This document shows, piece after piece, positions 11,669 through 23,757 of a stretch of DNA of 64,000 bases (position 1 is the first letter of the stretch; every line of letters starts with the position of its first letter). A program made the translations under genes and the position numbers. The DNA is taken from positions 1,411,938 to 1,475,937 of the forward strand of contig NW_019091490.1 of assembly GCF_001949145.1 (NCBI RefSeq), read 5' to 3'. A model generated the notes under the pieces. The model was not told where the DNA came from and did no database searches. It saw only the letters and a program-made list of their open reading frames with translations. The stretch comes from Acanthaster planci. Taxonomy: Eukaryota; Echinodermata; Asteroidea; Valvatida; Acanthasteridae.

Positions 11669-14600
11669 AAACACGCAAAAAGCATTCACTTTTGCGCGGA
11701 CACTCCCGCGGTATGTGTTTTGGCGTTCAGTTTTGTGAATCGGCAAGCATTTGTCAGATTCGTGCAGTGTTATTCATTACACGTTCAATCATCTAATTAT
11801 TTTTTCTGTGTGACGAAATAAGGCAAAATATTTCATGAAAGGAAACATTTGGTTCACGGGTAGAGATCTCTATAAAAATAACGATTGACCAACGTTTATT
11901 TACTAATTTGTATTTTGTTTCTGTTTGGAAAAGAATGAATAACAGCGAAGTAAAATTATTTACATCACACAAATGGACAAAGTGGGGAAGTGTCTAAAAA
12001 GGATGATAAAAATAGAACGAAACGTGAAAGTACAAAAATTACTTTAAAAATGTGACCAAAAAGAAAATACGCCACCGTTTGACAGAATCCGAACAATCTT
12101 AGTAGACATGCACATTTACGGAGAGTGTGTTTCTGGTTATATAAAATAAAGAAATTCCAAATCAGTAAACTGCATCTAAGAGATTTTTCTTTCAGCCCCC
12201 GTGAGGAAGGTCCAGTGAGAGTTTCATTTCTACATTTTGATTAAACGGGCAATCAGTATTGGAACAGATTTATTCTTGATGTGTAATTTGAAATAAATAT
12301 AAAATATACCGTCAAGTCAATACGTGGGACACCCTTCTAGCGTGTTTTCTATTTGTAGTCACCCTTTCTGTTCTATAGGCGTCTTAATTTGCCGTATATT
12401 CCTGTTACCTTTAAGTTTTCCAATTTAAAGACTCAAAACGCGAACATGATTGCCCACAGACGAAAAACGAAGTAACTTTGGGAGGAATTTCCCATTCCAG
12501 TCACCCTGCGCGAAATCAAATGACGGTTATGCACTCTTCGATTGAACGAAATTAGTTCCAAAGTGAATTTGTTAAAGTACACTATTCGACACCTGTAAAC
12601 GGATTTGAAGGCTCTACCGTATGAAAAAGAAACACGAGAGCAACTAGATGGAAAAAAACCCCTTGGAATACGAATGGACAGTATTGAATTTGACCGTGAA
12701 GGTGACGAATTCGGCCGGGAAAATCTATATAATAGGACTAGTCGACTATAGTAGCACAAACCGCTTCTCCACAATCTTATTTTTCGATTCTGCGGCCATT
12801 GGAGAAACTCGGGTTTTGCCTGTGCCATGTCGGGGTCCCGAGATGAAATGCATGAATTTTTTTCCAGCGAGCAAGTCTTACTTGAGATGGATGTTGGTAG
12901 TGAAGATACTCCGCCTACTGCAGCGCTGCCGAGCAACTAACAACCTTCGTCTATTAGGCAGAATACCCCTCGATTATTTTTTTTTCTCCGATCTCCAACA
13001 TGAGTCCAATCTCCTCGTCGGGCGATGCACGGGCTGAGCCCCGTGCTCGAGGTTAGCACAGTTCGTTCATTTATTTTGCCCATTGAGCACGATGCGCCCG
13101 CGGGGCTTCACATTATTACCGCCCCTGGGCACGAGGCCGACGCATCCTCGATTCCCCTGCCTCCCTCCCTACCTCATCCACCGTTCGAATTCGCCTTGGA
13201 GGGCACCGAGCGGCCGCCCGAAGAGTACACGGCCCAGCAAATCCATATTAGACGCAGAATAATTGTTTATTCACATTTTCTCTGTTCCTGCGAGCAACAT
13301 TGTTCAATTACATGCATCGACAGATTGATCAAGGTGGCTTCAACCAGACTGAATTGGGGGAAAGAGAGAAAGGCAGAGGAAAACAAGTTCAGCCGACACA
13401 ATCCGAAGGAGTCCGAACGTAACTGAGCGTAAGCGATCTCGAAACAAACCGAACCGAAATGGGCGAAGGTATAAATCGACACTGTCAAATAAACCATATG
13501 CTGAAGGCGTCAATCATAAATGAGATGCCAACGTTTAGTATAGGAGAAAGTTCCTACACGCATTAAAACTGAAAGTTATATCATTGAGTCAGCTAGAGTA
13601 AATAAACAGCCTAGCGGGCAGCTTCAGTTTGCAGTTTCCTGCGAGCAAGTTTTAATATTGGAAAACTGCAGCCTCCAAAATCACAACAGACGATGATAAA
13701 CGCTTCACTGTACACGTACTTTCAAATTCTATCTGCATAAATGTTAATACCTTACGACCTGGCGCACAATTGGGCATCGAAACGTAATATCTTAAAGCGT
13801 ATTCACTTTATTCAATCGTCGGCCACATTGAATTGTACGGGAGGTCAATTCTTTCAGGGGTTTAAGATTTGAAATGAAAGCAGTAACATCAAATTTCAAG
13901 TCGAATGAATACCTGTCTACCCTAGTATTATTTGTTACATCTGTATTACGTTTATTAAAACATACCTTAATCAAGCCACTTAAAGAAAAAATATAAAAAA
14001 ATGTGCTTTGGAAAACGTCAGAATCCTACAAATAGCCCTGCAACAATCATCACTGTTCATTTTTTTGTTTGCCGTAGATTTGGGTTACACGATTGAAATG
14101 GCTGTTGCGTTAATAAGGCCTATTTCTATGGAACGCCAAAGAGGCAAAAACTCAGAGGCCTTATATATTTTGTGTGTGTGCGAAGTAGGAGCTGTTCGCT
14201 TGTTGTCACAGATATAGGGTGATGAAGGGAGTCAAGCGGCCTCATGTGCTACCTCGACCCACTTTGTGATTGTATCTGGAAGATATTTTCCCTTGTCGGT
14301 TGTTATGCTACCCTGTCCCCCCACCGGCCAAGAGGAGCCCCCCCCACGCTTGTGTAAGCTATTAAGTCGAATTTTTCATTATTACTTTAAGCCGTGTCAA
14401 CAAACCAAAACGTAATTGTTTCATTTTCTAAACGGTGTTTTTTTGACCCACCGCCTGGGTCCGCGAACAGGCAGGTGAACCAACGGGCCCCGGGCCCCGC
14501 CACCCCCGGCGGTGAACCCGATATTTTATGGTCCAACCTCATCGCTGTCTCCCCCCTCTGTCTCTCCTGTGCCCATAGCCGGCTCGCAATAATCCCCTCC

Positions 14601-16544
14601 CCTTGCCTCGGCTACAGTCTCGACAATGAAAAACGGCGGCCCAGATCTCAAATTAGCATCTGAAATTATTTTGACTCCGAGCAGGCAGTTGTCACAACGT
14701 CCCGAAGTCATACCCAGCAGATCGCCAGCTCCCCACCACTTCGTCTTATTTTTTTTTTTGTTGGACGTGACAAGAAAATGGCAAGAGTTTCGAACTGATG
14801 GGTTTCTTTTATGTACGATAGCATAACAGGGTGTATCCATAAAACTGAGAGAAAGGCCACTTGTTCTCGAGGATTAAGCGTGCGTTTTGTCGTTGTCTGC
14901 GGCTTCAAAGTTAAAAATAGCCGACGGTCACTATATAACCGAACCGACCTCGCCTGAACTGAAATAGGCCTGACACCCGGAGCGGTGTTTTGCAGCGAGT
15001 TGATTCGTTTATTACTACGCGCGGGTGTAAGTTTTCATTCGATGGAAGAGGTTTGCTTTCATGCTTTGTTGTGGCTGTCGCGACGACGTTGACTGTCGCA
15101 TCACAGCATTTCTCAAAAGAAATGCTGCGAAAGATTGACATTTTTCTCTCGCTTGGGATATTTTTCACTTCACGTGACCCATGTCGCTGACGTCAAAAGA
15201 AAATACATCTGGTGTATATGCAAAATGCTGCGACGTCTTGTAATATCCTGCATTGTATAGAACAAATATGATGTGACGTTCGCTGACCGCTTCAGAAAGA
15301 AATGTAGTCGAGCAGATATCGGCGATGAGTCACTGTGTTGTGATTACACACCACATTTGAGGAGTTCAGCTGTCGCTTGGTGGCGCTGTACCGCAACCTG
15401 GTTTCTGGTTGAAAGCGTGACAACGTTGCATAATTGGTCCTTTTGTTTCGAAACGCTGTTGGTCATTTTGTATGGGCCGCCAAAGTTTGCACAAAGGCCA
15501 TCGCTGGTTTGCAACAACTTTTGCCTCAAACCAGCACGTCTTCAGTATTGGTATGGGAGTCAGCTTCATTCGGTCTTTGTTATTTAGTGTTTTAACACTT
15601 CCATGAGATTTATTTTCATTATAAAACTCTGAATTTTAATTTTGGTTTTGTCCTTACGGCCAGCCATAGTTCTGCCAACTAAAACGGCGCTAGTGATTGA
15701 GCAAAAGAATGGTCTTTAGACATCCGTAATGTGACCCCTGGTGTTGATTTCTGTGGCTAGTTCCAAGCACCTGTTAGGACCTGAAAGATTGTCACTGGAA
15801 GGAGGTTTCCGACGGTATCCACCCTTTGGGTGTGCATCAGACTGGTTCGTGGTTATCAACCCTACAAATTAGTTCGTAGCATCTCGGACAACAACAAAGA
15901 AGTTTCCGAAATTTTTGCTGGAAGTTTTAGAAACTAACAACTGGGCTGCATACCACGTTTATATGCATTCAATTATAACTCGCGACATACAGAGCTGCAC
16001 GCCCGGGGTTTTTCTCGACATGCCGACATGATTGCAAAGGAAAGGAAGCTTATATCGGGGAAAGGCCGTCTACTGGATTCACAGCCGTTTGGCTATTCAC
16101 ACGCACTCGTTCATCGGGGATGCTGGTCTTATCGTTGTTTGAATTTTAGGGTTGGGTTTGCTCTATACGGGTAACCGGTTACTCGTGATTTACTTCAGTA
16201 GATTACCCGGTTCCTGCACTACTCGTAAGTGTACACTGCTGATCAACTCCCAGACATTTTTTTAAAATAATATTCTCCACAGCTCCATGTATAGTAAGCT
16301 TCCTCCTTATCCCCTGAAGGGTTGGAATCTCTCCGGAGACGGCCAGACCCACCTGCAAAATAACTGAGCAACCCCTTGACAAGCTCGTGGACCTCTTTAA
16401 TTCGCCATAGCAGTACTACAATTGAACTAATAGAGTAAAATGATTTATACATGAATTAGTCCGAGACTCAGGCCGGCGCGCGTGCACGCACATGCACGTA
16501 TCGCAGAAGTCTTCGATCCGCCTGGCTTTTTAGTGGTCGTTCAT

Positions 16545-16690
16545 TAACCTGTAATTGGATCCAGCGGTGTCGGCTAATTGTTTAGGTTTTCATATTAATT
16601 AGCAGAGGTGACCGCTGTCAGATGCCCTAATCAGGTTTTGATGACCCGTGCCTATGGGTAATTAATTGTATTTGTCATGCACGTCCCAAC
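16545..16690. promoter_or_regulatory. Candidate conserved enhancer with homeodomain sites
   Basis: Dense transcription-factor-like words occur in a non-repetitive stretch: TTAATTAG (16595-16602), AGGTGACC, CTGTCA (16615-16620, TGIF/Meis type), CCTAATCAGG and TAATTAATTG (16659-16668). Such clusters are typical of developmental conserved non-coding elements. It lies within probable ZNG1 intron, on the FoxD side of the locus. This is inference from motif content only; cross-species conservation is untested. Confidence 0.3.
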
Positions 16691-17102
16691 ATAGGAAAAG
16701 GTCGCGTGGATTTTTTTTTTGGGGGGGGCGGAGACTTAATAAATATGGACGCAGCAGGAGTACATGCTTGCTTCCCTAACTTAGGCTGAGCTCAAACAAA
16801 CACGTCACCCGCAAATTGCGTAAAACTGCACCCAAAAAATCATTTAGCCGTACGGGAAGAATTGTTGGCTCGGCAAGGATGTCATTACAGGCTGTCCATA
16901 ATTATTCATTGCTTCTGATTCAGAACGATCAGGGAGAGAACCGTCGAAGCACCGTCGATTGGCGTAGTCAACTGTGTCAGATTAATCTTGTACTTAGATG
17001 ATTGCAACGTGTAGATGTTTTAAATCGTAAGCACACAAGCATGTACGCCACAGTGTTGTCACTTCTTCCCGGATAGTCTGCGTGTTTGATTTAATTTATC
17101 TG

Positions 17103-17273
17103 CACTGTAAAAAAGGTTGGTCAATTTTGGGTTGATATTTTTAAACATCAACTTACCAACCTCTGGGCGAATTCTTCTCAATATTTGGTCAATGTTCGAC
17201 CAATAATGAGGTAGCTTTAACCGAGGTTGGGCAAATAACAAATGCCCAACACTGTTTTGACCAACTTACAGTG
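17103..17273. mobile_element. MITE with CACTGTAA termini (CACTA/EnSpm-like)
   Basis: The 171-bp element begins CACTGTAA and ends TTACAGTG. Just inside, GGTTGGTCAA at the left pairs with TTGACCAACTT at the right. Several further inverted copies of the GGTTGGTCAA-type word fill the interior, as subterminal transposase-binding repeats often do. A TG dinucleotide flanks both ends and could be a 2-bp target duplication. The CACTG terminus suggests the CACTA/EnSpm superfamily. There is no coding capacity, so it would be non-autonomous. Confidence 0.65.
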
Positions 17274-17406
17274 TGTCTCTTGAAAATTGCAGCTTTAAGG
17301 CGACTTTGCATAATGCACGGTTTTGGGGTGCGTTGCCTACACGATGCGTTCATGTGTTTCACTTTCACGGACACAAATATCGACTCTATTAACATGACGC
17401 ACGTGT

Positions 17407-17463
17407 GCGTTGCGTCTGGCCGTCAAAATCGCCCCGGGTGCGATTTTGACGGATGAGCAACGC
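17407..17463. repeat. 57-nt strong hairpin
   Basis: A perfect 13-bp stem, CCGTCAAAATCGC (17420-17432) with GCGATTTTGACGG (17440-17452), has a 7-nt loop. It is extended by an outer GCGTTGC/GCAACGC pair separated by a small asymmetric internal loop. It lies about 130 bp downstream of the CACTG MITE but is not part of it. It could be a structured RNA, a cruciform-forming site or the relic of a foldback element. No promoter or conservation evidence is available. Confidence 0.6.
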
Positions 17464-18572
17464 TTGGCGCAAGTGTTGACGCGCATAAGGAGAGGTGCCT
17501 TTAATTCGATTCGTTATGTTTCGTGTCCCAAGTAATGTTCGTTATATTTCCCGTGTTTTGCGATCATTAGATACAAAATACAGAAATGCTGCCGTGAACC
17601 GTAATTTAGATCCACTGTCTTTCTGTTTCAAATGGGATGCGATTGAACATCAGAAAGGAGTTAAATTTTTGAAAGACGTTTGTTTCAGAGGCCAGCGTCC
17701 CGTTTCTGGAAACAAATGCAATGGGCGGAAAACGTCACCTCAAGAGAAGCAAATTTGTGTCACGAGACACGAACACCATGCTAAACCTGATTTGTAATTT
17801 TTCCCGTCGAGCTGAGCTTACCCGTGCCGTCCGCTATAATCTCCAATCACTTTCCGTTCCTCCTGTCCCCGTCCCCCACGTATGCTCACACTCCGTCAAT
17901 ATTTTTCTTGGCCATTTTTGTAATTGAAATCAGAGTCCCCCGTGACCAGAGATAAAAGTGTCGGGATTATGAAGGAGGCGACGAAGAACAAGACGATAAA
18001 GGAGTTGAAATCCGCCGATTCTTGTCGCGGACTGACGCTGCCGGTTTCACGGCGTGTCGAACAAGGCGTTCATCTGGGGCGATTACGGTTCAGATTAGCA
18101 CCGGACGGAGAATTGCTTGAACCTCCCCCCCCGATAATGCCGGCGCGCTTGATGATAGAATTTTTGGGAAATCTTGACGCAAAGTGGCGTTGATTAGGCC
18201 TACCCCCCCAAAAAAGTTGTTTTCGGTTACATAACCCAGCTAATAAAAATAACTCCGAACCTTAATAAACTTGTCTTTTTATTCAGGAAATCTGAACAGA
18301 ATGAGGACTTGTGATGCCAACCATAGAGCCTATTTTTGTGTAATTGGGCTTTCACGCGTGTTTTGGCCCCATCTGTTTCCAAATTCAGACATTTTGAACC
18401 TCGTGAATTGGCCCATACGTGTACTGATAAGATTGCTGATAATATGTCACACACCGATGCACTGGTACATTATTATGTTTCAACCTGTCGCATGCTAACT
18501 ATAAAGCACACAAATTATTATTGATCATTAACCCTGTTGACTTGAAATTTAGAGCCTTTAGTTTGGTCTATA

Positions 18573-18744
18573 CGGGCAATTCACAATAGCGCGCCTCCAA
18601 GAGTTTGCAATGCGTTGGCCAATCACAACGCGCGAAATTTGTGGACCCTTTTCAAACGTGCATCGGTCGACAGATTTAAAGTACCGGTAATTGATTGGCC
18701 AACGGGTTGCAACCTCTTTGAGGCGCACCACTGTGCATCGCCTG
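18573..18744. mobile_element. Foldback MITE, family A, copy 1 (TA target)
   Basis: The long inverted termini start GGCAATTCACAATAGCGC at the left and end in the diverged complement CACTGTGCATCGCC at the right. Each arm continues through CTCCAAGAG-TTTGCAA-GCGTTGGCCAATCA-type sequence for about 50-60 bp. TA flanks both sides, the target preference of Tc1/mariner-type elements. A second copy at 20887-21030 has the same arms. The centre is a unique spacer of about 60-70 bp. It has no coding capacity. Confidence 0.8.
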
Positions 18745-19290
18745 TATTTAATGGGAAACACCTCTCGGATACGCTGGGGCTGTGTTTGTGACGCAGCCGT
18801 CTCTGTCTGGTGCCCAGACGACTTGAGTGGAATTTGAGTGGAAGTGGGATTCAGCTGTCAGAGTCGCAAGTCGTGAATTATCGGAATCTATGGGAATTCG
18901 TCAATACATGCATGCACTGATTGCTTTCACCATCTTTGCCTTGAAGCACCAGTTTGCTCTTTCAATCTCATGCAGTTTCGGATCTCGTGATCTCTTCATA
19001 AAAGCCAGGTGTTTTTCTCAAGTTATAACCCACGTGACCTTTTTGTAGCTTGGACAGTTGTTGAAACGCAGTCGCAGACGTTGTAGCACTATCCCGACAC
19101 CATAAGCATCTGATATATCCCCCAGACACAAGTGTAAAGTAAATAGCAGTGCATCCCAGACTGTTGCCGACTATCTGCCTCCGTCTCTTTGATTTGTCTC
19201 CACGTTGCCTGCCTTCATTACAACCGATTCCAGGCCAATTATATTGGGTTAGTTGTAGTTCAGCACGGCGTGGCACATGCATTCGTGTCA

Positions 19291-19537
19291 GGGTAATTCC
19301 AGAAATTAGGGGTCCAAAAGTGTGACATTTTCGTGTCCCTGTTCCATCTGACCTTTCTTATTTGACATGGAAATATCACCGGAATTGATTTCAAACTATT
19401 ACTATTTGTTTGGCAGGTAATTTGCATTAATTCACCCCTCTTGGAAATTGGAAAATGTGTTCTGAACTCACAAAAGTCATATGCCAGATGTGACAGGGGC
19501 ACGAAAAAAAATGGACCCCTAATGTCTGGAATTACCC
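19291..19537. mobile_element. MITE with ~60-bp inverted termini starting GGGTAATTCC
   Basis: Left arm GGGTAATTCCAGAAATTAGG is matched by the complement of the right end, GGGTAATTCCAGACATTAGG. Homology continues with an indel through GGGGTCC, TTTTCGTG, CCCTGT and CATCTG words to about 60 bp. The 247-bp element has an AT-rich core. I could not identify a clear target-site duplication, so its superfamily is open. Confidence 0.7.
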
Positions 19538-20042
19538 ATTAGAGAAGTAAAACCACAGGGACACTGTGCATTGAACACATGAGCCGATTGGACCTCCAAG
19601 AAAATGTTCAGGTATTAGCTCTTATTATCCTGCTCCACAGTTGTTCTTCACAGTGAAGCTAATGACATGTAGTAATTCTAAGTTTAATGTGTTAATTTTA
19701 TGATGGGGAAAGTTTTATATATGCTGTTGGAGGTCACCCGTCTGCTAAGGCAGCGCTCGGCTTTCTTGGGTGATGTCAAATCCATCGTAAAGTACATTGG
19801 CACAAGATATATACCATCTTGATTTACCTGTGTTTATTTCTTAACACAATCAGAGCTGGGGAAAAAACTTCAATTTATGCACCTTAAATCCAAGCCGCGC
19901 GTATCAAATGTCAAACATCCTGCAAGCGTTTTCCTAAGTCGTAAGTCAAACGGCCCAAACTTTCAACAGTCTGTCGCCGACAGATTTGTGCGCCGTAAAG
20001 TTTTAAGACACTTTGCTTTCGACCTCTTGGCCTCGCATACAG

Positions 20043-20169
20043 GGTGAAATCTCCATGGTGGATGAGCCGAGGCGAGTCATAGTTCAAGCGGTTCACGAAC
20101 TCTTTGATCAGGAGGTGACGACGTACTGGGAAGAGGAAGCCACTCGAACCTGCACCGTAGTCTTTATTG
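20043..20169 (+). CDS. ZNG1: ZNG1/CBWD penultimate coding exon (CobW C-terminal domain)
   Basis: ZNG1 (formerly CBWD) is a CobW/COG0523 GTPase that passes zinc to client metalloenzymes, notably methionine aminopeptidase 1. The exon follows a pyrimidine-rich acceptor (CTCGCATACAG) and ends before the donor GTAAGAA. It is 127 nt long, starts in phase 0 and leaves phase 1. The peptide starts GEISMVDEPRRVIVQAVHEL and continues FDQEVTTYWEEE, matching the family segment around VIVQ.VHELYD near the C-terminus of the human protein, where a hydrophobic strand TCTVVFIG also fits. It splices in frame to the 24844 exon. The catalytic G-domain lies in earlier exons not seen here. Recognition is from remembered family sequence and is strong because both exons match in order. 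Confidence 0.88.
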
Positions 20170-20886
20170 GTAAGAACCCGCCAAGTGTCTTTTGATGTGA
20201 TGTCTGATGGCAAATGAGACCATAGATAGCTAATATTGGTCCAAAAACCTAAAGATAGTTTATGAAGAGAAGCTGTAAAAGACATATTTGCGTCAACTTT
20301 CTCGAGTTTGAAAAAAGAAACCATGCCGAAAGATTCCTGGTCCATGGTGAACTCTTTGAACCGTTCAAACTTCACAGACCGGTTTTTACTATAAAACTTT
20401 ACAAATTTCCCTCTAAAGAAAAGGCAGCTAGTCTGCTGAAATTAATGGCTACATTTCGTCCATACTGTCACAGTATTTGGAAGCCAGTTTCGGGTACACC
20501 TAAAATGTTTCTCATCCCGATAACGATTTTTATTTCAATAAACAATAGACAGTTATTTGTTGTGTGTGGCTGGAAATACGCACATTGTGCAATTTACCTC
20601 AATCTGAATTCATTGAAATGTTTTCGAATCAATCCCTTTACGTCACACTCAGGACCTTCAATCACAGGAACCTGAAAGAGATTTACCGTATAGACTGCGT
20701 TATTGTGTCTGATGTCGCAATCTTGTCCATGTGCACTGTTTCACTACGCACGCATCTTTTTGTTATGGCATACGCGTGTACGACACACAACTCGAATGCA
20801 AGAGATGCACGGTTTATGTAGAGATATAACGCGTACGTACGCCGTAATACGTACATACGGGTTCACAGAAGTGCGTTGAAAAAATA

Positions 20887-21030
20887 CGAGCATTTCACAA
20901 TAGTGCGACTCCAAGTTTGCAACGCGTTGACCAATCACAGTGCGCGTTGGGAAAGAGTCAACAGATTTTGCGCGTTGTGATTGGTCAACACGTTGCAAAC
21001 TCTTGGAGGCGCACTATTGTGAATCGCCAG
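20887..21030. mobile_element. Foldback MITE, family A, copy 2 (TA target)
   Basis: The 144-bp element has near-complete inverted arms. TTCACAATAGTGCGACTCC at the left mirrors GGCGCACTATTGTGAATCG at the right, and ACGCGTTGACCAATCACA mirrors TGTGATTGGTCAACACGT. A short spacer of about 20 bp separates the arms. TA flanks both ends. It is the better-preserved copy of the family seen at 18573-18744, about 2.2 kb away, and is probably the younger one. It lies inside the last ZNG1 intron. Confidence 0.85.
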
Positions 21031-23603
21031 TATTGATTTACAATGGTATGCTTCATAACGCGCGTTTTCTCACAACCTTCCACAGCCTGCAAGAACTCGA
21101 AGTACTTCGCAACTACGAGCTTTCTAAAATCGACCACAGATTCCCATGGAAACTAACCAAGCTAAATAATACCCCAGTATTCTCTGAAAGGAGAAGTTTG
21201 CAACTAGTCTCGCAATCGGGTGTGCTTGTTTTATATATTTGGCACTCAGGAAACCAGTTGAAACGAAAGTGTTCGCTGTATTTTGCAGAGAAAATATATA
21301 ACTTTGGTTTCCTTACCTCGGAGAGTGCCGTATTGCTATATTTGGACTGTTAGTATTTTTAATCTTCGTTTTGGTTTCTCATTGCGAAGACTGTCCTCAG
21401 TGAGGCTGTGTTTTGGTCGAAGCTCTTTAAAGCCTCAAGTATAAGAACGATTGGAGTTTGGCTAGCAGTTAGGGTTGTCGTTTGGTTTCTTGCCTATTGA
21501 CAAAATGTCTCTTAAAATAGAGCGGCCTCTACTAGTAATTCGGCGGCCTGAAACCCGCGACGGCGTGATAATGCAAGGGTTTTGCGTGCAGCGAAGCTGA
21601 TTGCGTGCTTTTATGTGCGGCAGAACCAAGTGTTTTCTAGCACTCGGCACGTATAGTAAAACTTCACTTGAAACGGACGGATGGGCGGTGTTCACAGTGT
21701 GAAATTGAAGCATAGTGCGAATCATCCTACTGATTGCCTCGTGGGAAAGCGAATGACTTTCGCGCAGGATCAAACGGAGACACTCACACCAATCCCAAAA
21801 ATCACAATTCTGATATCGGAGGGGGAAATATCCGCACAAGCGGAGCGCACACTTATCCTTTGGAGCAATATTATTGTAAATTTGTAACATCCATGTCTTT
21901 GTTCTGTAATCCTAAACCCTTTCTCCAATCCGCTCAGACCGCGGTTTCGCGGATGCCCGGTCCGCGTTTGCCAACAAAGTCCCGCCGCGCGCCCGTGAGT
22001 ACGCGCCCGTGGATTGACTCCCCCTCCCCCCCCCCGAACACTGTTTTTATTGCAGATTGAGCGCGATTTGCGGGAGGGTTAAACTCCAGTGTCAACAATT
22101 TTCCATCGGCGAGTAATCATCCTCCCTGCTTCCAACAATAATGATACTGCGGGAAGAGCTTGTCCCTCCAAGATCGTGAATTTTTGCGTTAAAGGGAGTT
22201 TCTTGGGTCGACTCGGGCTCGGCCACACATGTAGTATAGTAGGGTATAAATACAATTAAATTGTAGTTGGAACGCCCTCCAGTGACCCGTGGGATTTTTA
22301 AGAAACTCTTGTCCGGGATCAGTCTGGATACCAGACCCGATGATTGTGACAACTCTACGATTCAAGTGTCTGGTATCACCCAATGTCCGGAAATAGCCGA
22401 AATATTCTGAAGTCGTCCTATCTATATTCAGTATGTTCGGATGGTACCGTTAATGTTCGGTTATTCCCGACCGGGTAGGTAGGCTTGCTGTTGAACGTAA
22501 ATTCCCATATCCTAAAGGCAGCTGTTGATCCTACAATATTTGACTTTACACTGAAATCGAAGGTCTCCTCGGTAATCTCCCTAGAGGAGAATCTGGGAAG
22601 AATCAGGACCTGACGACGACTGGCGAATGCCCACACATACAGGGTGCACAGCTGTAATGAAATCAAAATCACCTGGGCTCTAAACTTGTGACCCCTGACC
22701 CCTGCGTCATTTCTAATTATATCCATGGGTGATGCCTGACCTAAAAATCTTCAGGGAATCTTTGGGCAGGGAACCAGACTAGCCTGGGATTCGTTATGTT
22801 CAAACTCATGGTGGCAGCAGACTGCCGCCTACTGTGTTTTTAATTGTCGAGCCGTTTTGGGACTTCACTGGGAATACTATTTACAATTGAAAAAGAGGTT
22901 TATATTCAAGTAGGCCGATAATGATAAAAGTATATAAGTATAAACTGTATAATATGAAATCTTAATCAACTTTAAATAATGTAAGTCAACTTTCCTGGTA
23001 TGGTTTTCATATCTTAAATGAACTCTTCGTTTTTGTTCTTTAGAATGCCCATGCAACATTCGGATTCGTACGTAAGATGCAATTTAGTACGTACGCGATT
23101 TACCCTTAGTTTGTCACGTTGTGGTGTTCAATGAAAAGATTGCTGTTCGGTATCCTAAGCTTCTGCTTTCCGTTCCACCGTCCAGAAAGGGATTACAAAG
23201 ACAGATTTGTAGATTTGACTTTGCCGTTGAAACTAGAGAAGCTTTCCCGTCTGGTGCATGTTGCCATATAGAAAACGAGGAAGAAGAAGAAAAGGGGGAA
23301 AAAACTAGAACTCATTACATCAACAAGTGCTTTCCAGGTACGGGTTCACTGCCAGATAGAAAGACGGCGTGTTGCGAAGAAGAAGCACATGATAAATGCA
23401 TGCACATAGGATTGGACACCAAATACCCAAAGAAATGAAATACCTGTTAGGACTTGACCTTAAGACAAGTACTTTTGAAATACCTAAGTGTAACTCTATG
23501 GTTAACCTTAATGTGCATATGTCCAGAACGCCAAGTTTTATTGTGTCACTTCTTCACTACCTGATTTGTGTGTGTGTACATGAGTTTGTTTCTGCATTCA
23601 ACT

Positions 23604-23733
23604 NNNNNNNNNNNNNNNNNNNNNNNNNNNNNNNNNNNNNNNNNNNNNNNNNNNNNNNNNNNNNNNNNNNNNNNNNNNNNNNNNNNNNNNNNNNNNNNNN
23701 NNNNNNNNNNNNNNNNNNNNNNNNNNNNNNNNN
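23604..23733. other. Assembly gap (130 N)
   Basis: Undetermined bases directly followed by a TG dinucleotide run, which suggests that the gap was caused by a simple-sequence repeat. Open frames spanning it are not real. Confidence 0.99.
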
Positions 23734-23737
23734 CTTG

Positions 23738-23757
23738 TGTGTGTGTGTGTGTGTGTT
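23738..23757. repeat. (TG)n microsatellite
   Basis: Alternating TG at the edge of the assembly gap; the true length is probably greater. Confidence 0.95.

Larger units (their letters stand above)
1..20042 (+). other. Intronic or upstream DNA of the ZNG1/CBWD gene, no exon firmly identified
   Basis: This stretch lies 5' of the first recognisable ZNG1 exon, so much of it is probably ZNG1 intron. I looked on the + strand for the family hallmarks that should precede the C-terminal exons: the P-loop GAGKTT, the CLCC metal motif, ETTGLADP and NKTD. None was found. It holds an assembly gap, one tRNA-derived SINE, three MITE-type inverted-repeat elements (17.1, 18.6 and 19.3 kb), a strong hairpin at 17.4 kb, one possible enhancer at 16.5 kb and one exon-like segment at 604-654. 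Open frames of 60-190 codons occur on both strands, but they show no family similarity I recognise and mostly lack flanking splice sites. Confidence 0.5.

Noticed and set aside
12600-13037. Overlapping frames near 12.6-13.0 kb, including one ending GTG AAG|GTGACG
   Set aside because: Open in two frames for about 25 codons but without acceptor, homology or continuation.
19553-19610. Exon-like segment between an ACCACAG acceptor and GTATTA donor reading EHMSRLDLQENVQ
   Set aside because: Slight resemblance to a ZNG1 segment around SRVDLSNV, but the donor is weak and the following residues do not lead into the 20043 exon.
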